Positions 40,947-49,350 of a stretch of DNA of 64,000 bases are shown piece after piece. Below the pieces are notes generated by a model. That model did no database searches. It worked only from the letters and a program-made list of their open reading frames with translations, and was not told where the DNA came from. Source of the stretch: Endomychus coccineus. Its lineage: Eukaryota > Arthropoda > Insecta > Coleoptera > Endomychidae. The translations under genes and the position numbers were made by a program. The stretch covers positions 192,472,315 through 192,536,314 of the forward strand of contig OY294068.1 of the NCBI GenBank assembly GCA_958510875.1, in the 5' to 3' direction. Positions within the stretch are counted from its first letter, which is position 1; each line of letters starts with the position of its first letter.

Positions 40947-43839
40947 TGTAAATAATTGTAAGGAATCCCATTATTTGATACAAGCAACCGCAATGGAACT
41001 GAAAGCGGAAATAATATTGATCAGCGAGCCTAACAGCAAAGTATCAAATAATATGGGCTGTTATATGGATATCCATTCTAAATCCGCAATTAAATTGAAC
41101 AACAACGACCTCGTAATATATAAATCAGGAGCAGGAGAAGGGTTCTCATGGATAGAAACAAAGGACATGAGGATATACAGTGTATATTTCTCTCCGAATA
41201 CAACTTTGAACGAGTTTGAGACTGCACTGTTACGTCTATTTAGACACATCAGGGTATCAAATAAGGAAATCCTAGTAGGGGGTGATTTTAACTCGAAATC
41301 GGTTGATTGGGGATCCCCAAAAACCGATGCAAGAGGAGAATTGGTATCGGAATGGATGGCACAGTGCAATCTGGTACTACTAAACAAAGGAACAAGTCCA
41401 ACTTTTGAAAGACATAATTCATCGTCCATAATAGACTTAACTTTTGCTTCTGTAAAATTGGCCCCCTCCATTACAAGTTGGTCAGTACTGGGGATAGAAA
41501 CTTTGAGCGATCATAACGCGATAATGATTGAGATATGTAAACCTATGAAACTAAGTAGATTTTCTACCATAGGATGGAATACAAGCAAATTAGACAAGAA
41601 CAAAGCAATCAGTTCATTGAAGAACACAATATCTCAAGTCAAAAACGTCGAGGACCTAACAAATTGCATGCGGAAGGCATGCAAGGCCTCGATGCCCAGT
41701 AAAATTAGCCATAACAGGTTTAAACCAGCGTACTGGTGGACTGTAAACATCGCTGACATGAGAAAGGAATGTATTATGAAAAGGAGACAAGTGTCTAAGC
41801 TAAACAGAATCAATGCGTCACAAGTGAATAAAGACGCAGCTATAGACGTGTATAAAGCTTCCAAAAAAGCCCTAAGACTCGAGATCAACAGGTCAAAAAG
41901 AGCTTGCTGGAAAGCTTTATGCTCTGACATAGATAATGACCCATGGGGTAACGCATACAGGATAGCCACGAGGAGATTACATGGCTCTCCTCAACCACAT
42001 AATATCACCTTTGACATGGCCCAAGAAATCACAAAGATTCTATTTCCAGTACATGGGGATTTCGAAAGAAGAGAGACTAATCCTTCCGAAATTGTTCTAT
42101 TTACAAAAGAAGAACTCGATCTAGCATCTAGAAGACTAAGAAATAAAAGCGCCGCAGGATTAGACCAAATCCCTGCGGAAATTATCAAAATAGCCATCAG
42201 TGAATTTCCGGAAGAAATACTGATGGTAATGAATCGAGCGTTAGAAACAGGAGAATTTCCAGAGGCCTGGAAAAAGGCTAAGGTTATCCTGCTAAAAAAA
42301 CCAAACAAACCGGAAGGCTCCCCGGCATCATACAGGCCTATATGCCTTCTAAACGTATTAGGTAAAACCCTAGAGCATCTAATCTTGACCAGACTACAAA
42401 CGAGTTTGGGAGTAAAGAACGTATTGTCGGAAAGACAGTTTGGATTCCGTAAAGGAATGTCAACACTGGACGCCATCAGATCATTAAATGAGAAACTAAC
42501 GCCGGTGTTTACGGGTCCATGGCATCATAGGAAAATAGGCTGTATTGTAACACTGGACATCCAAAACGCCTTTAACTCAGCGTCTTGGAAAGTAATACTT
42601 GATAAACTGGACGAAATAGATATAGATCCAGATATCAAAAGACTGATAGGGAGTTACCTCCAAAACAGGAAAATAAGGATCGAATTCGAAGGAATATCCT
42701 CGGAAAGTTCCATTAACAGCGGCGTGCCACAAGGTTCGATCCTGGGTCCCACACTTTGGAACATCCAATATAACGGAGTTCTAGAGGTTGAACTACCCGA
42801 AGGAGTAACAACAGTCGGATTCGCAGACGATCTTGCGTTAGTAGCAATTGCCAGAAACCACGAAGAATTGGTGGAAAAGGTCAACGGAGCAATAAGGAAC
42901 ATAAGTTATTGGCTCGAAGAAAAAGGCTTAACATTGGCCGCGAGTAAAACAGAGGCGGTTCTAATAACTACCAAGAGGGTAAAACCAAGGATATCTTTCA
43001 AGGTTAAAGATGAAAACATAACACCTCAAGAATCTGTTAAATACTTAGGAGTATGGCTTGATACCAAGTTGACTTACAAAACACACTTGAAATATGCAGT
43101 GGAAAAAACATCAAAGGTTGCGGTGGCATTAAACAATCTTATGCCTAACGTTGGAGGACCAACAAGCAGTAAGAGAAGACTGATAAACTCAGTGGCTATA
43201 TCAACAGCCCTTTACGCCGCCCCAATTTGGCATATGGCCACAAGGTATAAGAATATGAGAGATAAACTCAACTCTCTTGGAAGGAGGCTGAACATAAGGA
43301 CATGTAGCGCATATCGCACTACATCAAGCGAAGCAGTTGAAGTACTGGCCGATTCGCCTCCGCTCCACCTTATTGCGTTAGAACGCAAAGAAACATATGA
43401 AGGAACCTCTAAGATCGAGGCAAGACGAAACCTAATGAGTAGGTGGCAAGAGAGATGGAATAATACCTCGAAAGCTTCACATACAAGAAACATCATACCT
43501 AACATAGAAACATGGTTGAACCGTAAACATGGTCAAGTTAATTATTATTTAACACAGGTGCTGACAGGTCACGGATGCTTTCGGAAATACCTACACAGAT
43601 TCAAAATAATAGAAGACGACAAATGTACTTACTGTGGGGAAATAGATACTCCTCACCATACTATTATTGATTGCCCTAGATGGAACATAGAGAGACAGGG
43701 CATTCAAAACTTCCAAGATAACAATATTAACATAAGAACCATAGTTGAGAGAATTTTACAAGATAAAGAATCATGGATTATATGCGAAAGCATAATAAGA
43801 CGGATAATCAAGACTAAAGAAGAGGAAGAAACAGACTAA
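40927..43839 (+). CDS. ORF2 polyprotein (APE endonuclease and reverse transcriptase)
   Basis: 970 codons, uninterrupted. An APE-type endonuclease occupies about residues 1-220, with LQINVNNCKES at the start, ISEPNSK (catalytic Glu), VGGDFNSKSVDWGS (118-131) and LSDHNAI (SDH at 194-196). The RT runs about 390-740: SAAGLDQIPAEIIK, AKVILLKKPNKP, YRPICLLNVLGKTLEHL, RQFGFRKGMSTLDAI, VTLDIQNAFNSASW (motif A), NSGVPQGSILGPTLWNIQYN (motif B, 599 on), VGFADDLALVA (FADD, Asp 634 and 635) and VKYLGVWLDTKLTY. A C-terminal CCHC knuckle, CTYCGEIDTPHHTIIDC, lies at 900-916. The endonuclease would nick the TTAGG/CCTAA target, and the RT then primes on the nick. The start ATG lies within the end of ORF1, so translation probably needs reinitiation. 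Confidence 0.95.
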   Translation: MKVLQINVNNCKESHYLIQATAMELKAEIILISEPNSKVSNNMGCYMDIHSKSAIKLNNNDLVIYKSGAGEGFSWIETKDMRIYSVYFSPNTTLNEFETALLRLFRHIRVSNKEILVGGDFNSKSVDWGSPKTDARGELVSEWMAQCNLVLLNKGTSPTFERHNSSSIIDLTFASVKLAPSITSWSVLGIETLSDHNAIMIEICKPMKLSRFSTIGWNTSKLDKNKAISSLKNTISQVKNVEDLTNCMRKACKASMPSKISHNRFKPAYWWTVNIADMRKECIMKRRQVSKLNRINASQVNKDAAIDVYKASKKALRLEINRSKRACWKALCSDIDNDPWGNAYRIATRRLHGSPQPHNITFDMAQEITKILFPVHGDFERRETNPSEIVLFTKEELDLASRRLRNKSAAGLDQIPAEIIKIAISEFPEEILMVMNRALETGEFPEAWKKAKVILLKKPNKPEGSPASYRPICLLNVLGKTLEHLILTRLQTSLGVKNVLSERQFGFRKGMSTLDAIRSLNEKLTPVFTGPWHHRKIGCIVTLDIQNAFNSASWKVILDKLDEIDIDPDIKRLIGSYLQNRKIRIEFEGISSESSINSGVPQGSILGPTLWNIQYNGVLEVELPEGVTTVGFADDLALVAIARNHEELVEKVNGAIRNISYWLEEKGLTLAASKTEAVLITTKRVKPRISFKVKDENITPQESVKYLGVWLDTKLTYKTHLKYAVEKTSKVAVALNNLMPNVGGPTSSKRRLINSVAISTALYAAPIWHMATRYKNMRDKLNSLGRRLNIRTCSAYRTTSSEAVEVLADSPPLHLIALERKETYEGTSKIEARRNLMSRWQERWNNTSKASHTRNIIPNIETWLNRKHGQVNYYLTQVLTGHGCFRKYLHRFKIIEDDKCTYCGEIDTPHHTIIDCPRWNIERQGIQNFQDNNINIRTIVERILQDKESWIICESIIRRIIKTKEEEETD

Positions 43840-44014
43840 AACAGTATCATCAGTAATACATAGATTAGACAAACAACGAGACGATCCATACCCTGAAGTT
43901 ATGCGAAAAGCAGTTCCGGGGTAATGGATCACTACCAGGAGTGATAGAAGATGAGCTTCTGGTGTGCATCAAGCATTTCCTCTCCACAGAAAAAAAAAAA
44001 AAAAAAAAAAAAAA

Positions 44015-44041
44015 GGTTAGGTTAGGTTAGGTTAGGTTAGG
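44015..44041 (+). repeat. (TTAGG)n tract between the two elements
   Basis: Five GGTTA units plus GGTT between the poly(A) tail of the full-length element and the 5' end of the next one. It is the remainder of the target array after two independent insertions. Confidence 0.95.
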
Positions 44042-45017
44042 TTCCTGGAAAGCAGGAGCCTCTTCTTTTGCGCGGAGCCTGAAAACCGCAACCAGGCGCG
44101 TCCCCAGGTGGCGGATAGGGGAATGCTCATGGCCCTGTTGCCAGCAGGGTCAAGGGTAGGAGTAGACATGCTCCCGCGGACCAACAGGCACCCAGACCCC
44201 GGATAGAATGTGGGACTCCCAGTCACATGTTCCTGACAAGAGGATGACGGATAGATTGCGGCTGATACGGAGAACCATATGTTCCGGAAGAGTAAGTTAT
44301 CCCATCATAGATAACTTACTGAAACACACAGGAAAGATCGACAAACAGATTGAGTATTGAAACACAGGTACCATAATATTGGGAAAAACAATATTTTGGT
44401 ACAAAACGAGACACCACAGGAAACATCCATAGCGTGATGGAGTACTGGAAACCCAGGAACCAGAACAACATGGTTAAAACGAAACAGTCAGGAAATATCA
44501 ACGAACCGATAGAGTACTGAGACTGAGGGTACCTTAATATTGTGGAAAAGCAATATTTCGGTACAGATACATACAGGAAAGATCCATAACGTGTTCGAGT
44601 ACTGGAACCCAGAAACCGTAACATCGGTAAAGTACGAAACAAATAGAAATTTATCCACAGAGGATAAAACACTAAAACAAAATACCGTAAAATTGGGCAT
44701 CAACCATATTACGGTATAAACAAAACGTGACCATCAACGTAAACAACGAAGTAGATATTTACGTTTAATCGACGTAAATATCACAAATAAACACCAAAAG
44801 AAACTCAGTTCGATATAAAAATCGACATACTAAGAGAAAGACGCAGTCCATATCCTGAAGTAATGTGATAAACGGTCCCGGGATATGGATGAAGATATGA
44901 GAGGTTTTAGCAGGTATGCTCTAACGAACTTGAGTGAGTCCTGCACTACCTGAAGCGATAGATAAAAGCTGACGGTGTGCATCAAGCATTTCCTCTCAAC
45001 AGAAAAAAAAAAAAAAA
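44042..45017 (+). mobile_element. Non-autonomous relative of the R1-group element, about 975 bp
   Basis: Starts CCTGGAAAGCAGG right after GGTT, as the full element starts CCCCTCC after GGTT. Its last 170 bp are homologous to the 3' UTR of the full element: 'cagtccatatcctgaagtaa', 'cggtcccgggatatggat' and 'ggtgtgcatcaagcatttcc' plus 'tctcaacag', then poly(A) 45003-45017. The middle has no long open frame and is not a deleted version of ORF1 or ORF2. It consists of repeated hairpins: type A (GGTACC..TAATATTG ... CAATATTT.GGTAC) near 44368, 44527 and 44679, alternating with type B near 44450 and 44608, in a period of about 160 bp. It probably uses the RT of the full-length element in trans. Confidence 0.8.
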
Positions 45018-45042
45018 GGTTAGGTTAGGTTAGGTTAGGTTA
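45018..45042 (+). repeat. (TTAGG)n tract after the non-autonomous element
   Basis: Four to five GGTTA units ending GGTTATAGGTTTC. The sequence after the tract ('tataggttt') resembles the end of the family A LINE at 38186 ('attatagg') and at 55210 ('cattataggtttcc' on the minus strand), so the original locus may have been a family A LINE end. Confidence 0.9.
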
Positions 45043-45459
45043 TAGGTTTCTCTCTCTCTTGTAGTCAAAGTTTAAAAAAAATTGGCAATTCGATGTTGAA
45101 ACCATAGTAACGTTTTCATGTTATCCTTAAAAGTGGTATAAAAACAAAGTAATTGTTCATTCATTCAATCATAATGATGAATTACCATAAAGTAACGGTC
45201 ATAGATTTTTCATGCTTTTTAACTTTTCAATGTTTTGGTGAAACCTGAAGTCCTAAAGAAATTCTGGATACCGAAATGCCGACATAGTATTATAATTAGG
45301 TTCTGTTCAGATATTAAAGTTGTAACATGGTTTTCGAATGAGAACAAACAGCTTTATCAAATGTGCGTCGACTTGACTTCAACCGGTAACTTGAATTCAA
45401 TTACTGAAATTGAGGATTACAAACAAGATAATTAGTGAAATATTTTCCATCTTTGACTT
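45043..45459. other. No supported gene
   Basis: A 66-codon plus frame at 45235-45435 (MVKPEVLKKFWIPKCRHS, CVDLTSTGNLNSITEIEDY) looks mildly protein-like but matches nothing I know. The rest is AT-rich. Confidence 0.25.
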
Positions 45460-45665
45460 AAAAATATAATCAGGCGCGCTGTAAATGAGAAGCTGGAGCA
45501 AACGTTTGCGAAACTATTAATAAAGACAAGTTTTCAAGGATTATATACTTTCCAGATTTTCTAAGGAATAAGGAACATAAACAAATCCACCAAATTACAT
45601 GGATCGGCGCATGTAATGTGGGAAAGTTTGCTTTAGTTTCAGTAAAAACTACTTTATACTGCATA
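45460..45665 (+). repeat. Dispersed repeat shared with the right edge of the window
   Basis: About 200 bp matching 63825-64000 in the same orientation. Blocks: 'ttttcaaggattatatactt' against 'ttttcccggattacatactt', and the identical 'aatgtgggaaagtttgcttt' followed by 'agtttca'. Function unknown. A 64-codon minus frame lies in it but is broken in the other copy. Confidence 0.7.
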
Positions 45666-45884
45666 CACGTTATAATGATTGATAACGGAATTAAATGAAG
45701 CTAGTATTAAATAAAAGGAATATAATCATGTCTTCGTAAATGATGATTAGCGTGACACTAATCTAGAAGCCAATTATTTTGAAATTTCATTAAAGAATAT
45801 AGTTGACAACAGATGTTCTATCTTGAATCATTAGAAGCGTCTTAGCAATGTAATTTAGAATAGAATGGATCACTATGATTAATA
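45666..45884. other. No supported gene
   Basis: Short AT-rich spacer with nothing recognisable. Confidence 0.3.
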
Positions 45885-45970
45885 AACTGCGTCTGCAGAC
45901 GACTTGTGTATTAAAATTCAATAAAAAGTGCATTAAACTTTGGATCGGTAGTTAGTGTGTGAAAGTGTAG
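45885..45970 (-). repeat. Fragment of the MITE seen at 31222-31562
   Basis: 'gcgtctgcagacgacttgtg' and 'tggatcggtagttagtgtgt' match the right end of that element read on the opposite strand. Only about 85 bp is left. Confidence 0.55.
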
Positions 45971-45974
45971 GTAT

Positions 45975-46230
45975 TACGGATCAATTTCTTGAGGAAGGGT
46001 CACACTAACACATATGTTTAATACGTTCTCGTCTTTACCTGCGTTTCGGTCTCATGATCATCATCAGAAGACGTATCACAAATAATCACAATATGAAACG
46101 GGATTTATTTAAACTAATTGTATTAAGCACGAAGCTTCTTTATCGCATTAATTGCAATTAAAAATGTCCACGTTGCCAAAACGAACAAAAATTGAATTGT
46201 AAGTATAACACAATAATGTTCAAAGTATAT
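45975..46230 (-). repeat. Short hammerhead-family repeat, nearly full unit
   Basis: Plus strand: 'gaggaagggtcacactaaca', the ribozyme-like segment (46031-46073), 'gaaacgggatttatttaaac', 'cacgaagcttctttatcgca' and 'cccacgttgcc'-type 'tccacgttgccaaaacgaac'. The core on the minus strand, CTGATGATGATCATGAGACCGAAACG, has a mismatch in stem II (GATC against GACC), so it is a decayed ribozyme. Confidence 0.65.
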
Positions 46231-46269
46231 ATATTTTTTTCACAATAATGCCTGGTCGAGCCTGCTGCG

Positions 46270-46840
46270 TGCTCTGACGACATCGGTTAGTCAGTTAACC
46301 AAAACTACTCCTCCCCGCCGGTCGGTAAGTAGCTTCAGGTTCCTAAGTCTTGTGCCCTAAATAGTTTTATTGAACCCAGAATGACTGCCTTCTATATCCG
46401 GTCTATTATGATCTGCGCCGAGTTCTTACAGGCCGTAATGATCTTAAGACCGAATTCCGCCCAAAACACCGATGATCAGAACCACTAGTATTAGTGGTTC
46501 TGATCATCATCAGAACAGGAGATCTTGATGCTTTGTCCATATTTCCTCCTCTTTCAAGACTATGTTCTTCTCTGTCGGAGTAGAGAATTCGTTGACGTAC
46601 ATAGTCTTGGTTTGCTGTTTCCGACAACGGACTCAATATCTCCTGGCATGTAAGGCCGCACCGGTTCTTGGTCTGTTCCGGAGGAGTGCCATAGATGGTA
46701 ATATAGCACCCGTAGGGCTGCATTATGGCTATGGGTGTACGTCGAGGCCGCTTTGCCGGTGCCAAAGTGTCTCAGGCGCCTTTCGGCAGACCCAGCAGCT
46801 GTCAGCAGGAACCTGCGAACTCATCACGTTGCGGCGATAG
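46270..46840 (-). pseudogene. LINE ORF C-terminus (CCHC plus 'VLIIGVLGG' block)
   Basis: Minus strand in several frames: VPADSCWVCRKAPETLWHRQ near 46800 (knuckle-like C-x2-C and H), then TMYVNEFSTPTEKN and IVLKEEEIWTKHQDLL near 46600. Then VLIIGVLGGIRS near 46450, and GAD-NRPDIEGSHSGFNKTI and RLRNLKLLTD near 46350. I recall this order of blocks from the C-terminus of a LINE group in invertebrates with a restriction-like endonuclease-type tail. No RT domain remains upstream. The region is more GC-rich than its surroundings. A small palindrome with GATCAGAACCACTAGTATTA lies at about 46474-46510. The exact clade is uncertain. Confidence 0.45.
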
Positions 46841-47289
46841 ACCAAGTTGTTGATTACGCCATCTTGGCAGCCTGCGGTTAATCCCTTGGCCTCAGATGTG
46901 AGCCTGGCTCACTTTCGGCTTTAGTTTACTCTTCTTGGGTGTACCTGCTAATTATTACACTTGGATTTTTTCACACACCTTTACTAGTTTTGGGACTTGG
47001 ATTCCATCATCAGAAAATACCAATTCTATGAAACACATTCACAACAATAATTAGATGAAAGGATATGAAGTGATTTTATACAGATCCTCTTCATTTTTCA
47101 AACTGAAATATAACAGGTGATAGTAATGTTTGAGAGAATCTATATTAAATTATGTTATACCATTACGCCTGTTTATTATTGTAAATGTGCTTTATAGAAT
47201 CGGGGAAAATAACATTATCTCCAATTTAAATTCTGAAAAGTTATGTTTTAAGAATGGGCTTCACCCAAGTGTGAGTTCATAATTGATAA
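46841..47289. other. No supported gene
   Basis: Likely continuation of the upstream part of the LINE relic for about 100 bp, then AT-rich sequence with nothing recognisable. Confidence 0.25.
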
Positions 47290-48105
47290 TAATAATGTAA
47301 TGTTTAATTCTCACAATCCATTTTTTTGTAGATTTGTACTACATTACACCTCATTCTCAGTCAGGGCCGGATTTAGGAGTGGGCAGAGTGGGCTGCTGCC
47401 CACGGGCCTCACCAAGAAGGGGCCCCCACCAAGTATAATATATTGAAAACATTTTTGGATTTCAACAAAAAAGATAGGATAATTTTGTTAATATATTAAC
47501 AAATTCATAATTTTTGAGTAAATTTGTGCTGAATTTGAATTCATATGTTTTAATTATTTGTTTTACAAAATCAGGAAATATTGTATATTCAATGAATTAT
47601 GCAATGGCAGGTAGAAGTTGAAATAAGCTATTTCTGATGTCACATTGCTTTGAAACACTACATGATAACAAGTTCATTGAAATTAGTTATTTTAATTTTC
47701 CCGCGTGTTTAGTATGTGGCGCCATATTACAGATAAGTTTCTAGTCCTTTGACATTACAATTGCATTACAATTTTTGTGGCATACCGTCTACCATAGGGG
47801 GCTCCACAAAATTTGTGCCCACGGGCCCCCAGCACTTTTAATCCGGCCCTGTTCTCAGGTATATAAAAGCATGGCTGAGATGAAGAAAAATTCATCAAAA
47901 TTTGTTAAAACAGTTGTAAAAATCTATTTATTCCAAAATTTGATCAAATTTGTTAAGAATACTATTTTGATCAAATTTAGAAATTAAACGATTTTTACAA
48001 CTGTTTTAACAAATTTTGATACATTTTCCTTTATCACAGCCATGCTTTATATATACCTGAGAATGACAAAAAAATGGATTGTGAGAATTAAACTTTACAT
48101 TATTA
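47290..48105. repeat. Fold-back repeat interrupted by a hAT-type MITE
   Basis: 'gtttaattctcacaatccat' near 47308 is the complement of 'atggattgtgagaattaaac' near 48074, and 'gaaaaattcatcaaaatttg' with 'ttaaaacagttgtaaaaatc' near 47885-47925 pairs with 47990-48030. Together they form one inverted-repeat element of about 325 bp, split by the 490 bp insertion at 47362-47851. In its centre 'gatcaaatttg' and 'caaaatttgatc' add a small hairpin. Confidence 0.75.
47362..47851. mobile_element. hAT-type non-autonomous element (490 bp) with 8 bp target duplication
   Basis: Ends CAGGGCCGGATTTAGG and TTTTAATCCGGCCCTG are inverted, typical of hAT elements. The flanks TTCTCAGT (47354-47361) and TTCTCAGG (47852-47859) match in 7 of 8 bases, as expected for a hAT target duplication. 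The subterminal regions repeat 'cccacgggcc' in inverse orientation. The internal part is AT-rich with no transposase. It sits inside the fold-back repeat at 47290-48105. Confidence 0.85.
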
Positions 48106-49204
48106 ATATCAAGTTATGCTTTAGCATGTTTATTATTTAATTTTGTTCCGACAACAATTGATTCTTGCAGATCGAACCACACAATCCTTTCATAAATAAA
48201 TGCACCCTGAAATACAGAGAAACCTTTATTGGGCGTTCTGTAATATTGAATCCTCTTCGAACTGGCTTATAAATGATAACATTAGACGTATGATGCTTCT
48301 CTCATGTCTAATACGGATACGGATGAAACATTGAAATTTGATTGGTAACATTGGAAATATAATGCTCTTTCCATGTACATTCTTTAAAGGCCGAATACGG
48401 ACGCATTCGGACCGCATACTCGGAGTATGTTAGGGATAAGGAAAGTACCTAATGCTTTTAGCTTCGATATAAGAGTGTAAATATAATCTATCATGATATT
48501 TCGATGATCGTTCAATCAGACTAAAATGACCTCGTTCTGCGGCCTAGTGAGCCACTCGACCAGTCGATATAAACACTATTTTACCGACACCTGTCTAACG
48601 TTCAGCTCTGACATCCTGTTCGATACATTGTATCGGACCTTTCAGGTGTCTGTTCGACCGGAAACTTCTACTTATTCAACACGCATCTACAAAGAACATT
48701 CTTGTTCGAATATATATACGGTGTGTCATGACGGCGGACGGTCGGATACCGAAGATTAAAATAGAAGAGATTTTAGTCTTTTCAGTTGACATTCACAATT
48801 CTAAGTATGGATAAAAGACCGGTAGGTATTATTTGATCTCCAGATACATTTCTATCTCCTTCAGAAAGCTTGATTGGAGAAAAATAGATTGCTTTGATTA
48901 TAACCATCAATTCGATCTATTCTGGAGATGATTCACATAAATCGTGACTCCAAATCAGTAAATCATAGGACACTAAGTTATATTTAAGGTAACTTAATTA
49001 ATTAATATTATTGCAAATTCCAACATGCCTCCTTATAATGTTAAGAGAATATTTTAGGTAGAATGTCAAAAGTATATTCCAGAGGCCAGACCTTCTTTTA
49101 TTACCTAATAAATAGTGACATTTGGTTCGAAAGTATATACTTGAACTCGTCTCGTTTGTTAGTCGTTCATAGACATTGATGACATGTGTTCGTATTTTTC
49201 GAGA
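48106..49204. other. No supported gene
   Basis: Two short frames (48226-48417 minus, 48526-48759 plus) show no motif. 48500-48770 is less AT-rich and could be an LTR or promoter fragment, but I found no partner copy in the window. No RNA gene recognised. Confidence 0.25.
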
Positions 49205-49345
49205 GTTCCACTAAATAGTGGATTCTTGATATATTATACTTATAACATTGTTGTGTTACAATTTCGATTTAATGTTTCTGTTCGTTTCGGCGACGTTTGC
49301 ATTTTAAATAAAATTGGTGCTATAGGGATGCTTTGTGTTAATACA
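49205..49345 (+). repeat. Short hammerhead-family repeat, 5' half
   Basis: 'gtggattcttgatatattat', 'tctgttcgtttcggcgacgt' and 'ggatgctttgtgttaataca' match the 5' half of the unit (RNA sense = plus). It stops before the ribozyme core, at the 3' end of the LINE at 49351. Confidence 0.6.
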
Positions 49346-49350
49346 ATTCA

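Larger units (their letters stand above)
38241..44014 (+). mobile_element. Full-length R1-group (TRAS/SART-like) non-LTR retrotransposon in TTAGG
   Basis: About 5.77 kb. Layout: 5' UTR (38241-38618, GC-rich), ORF1 (38619-40946), ORF2 (40927-43839), 3' UTR (43840-43989) and a poly(A) tail (43990-44014) followed by GGTTAGG units. (TTAGG)n is present on both sides, which fits target-site-specific insertion. Both ORFs are free of stops and frameshifts, and all enzymatic motifs are present, so this copy may be young or active. The sense strand is the TTAGG strand, the orientation I associate with SART rather than TRAS. The nearest published relatives would be the telomere-specific elements of silkmoth and beetles. 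Confidence 0.92.

Noticed and set aside
46970..47035. CTGATGATGG on the minus strand near 47010-47025 as a hammerhead
   Set aside because: No GAAA segment follows at the right distance and there is no stem II partner.
48526..48759. 77-codon plus frame with several Thr/Ser/Cys
   Set aside because: No motif, no splice signals, and the region looks like a decayed LTR or promoter fragment without a partner.
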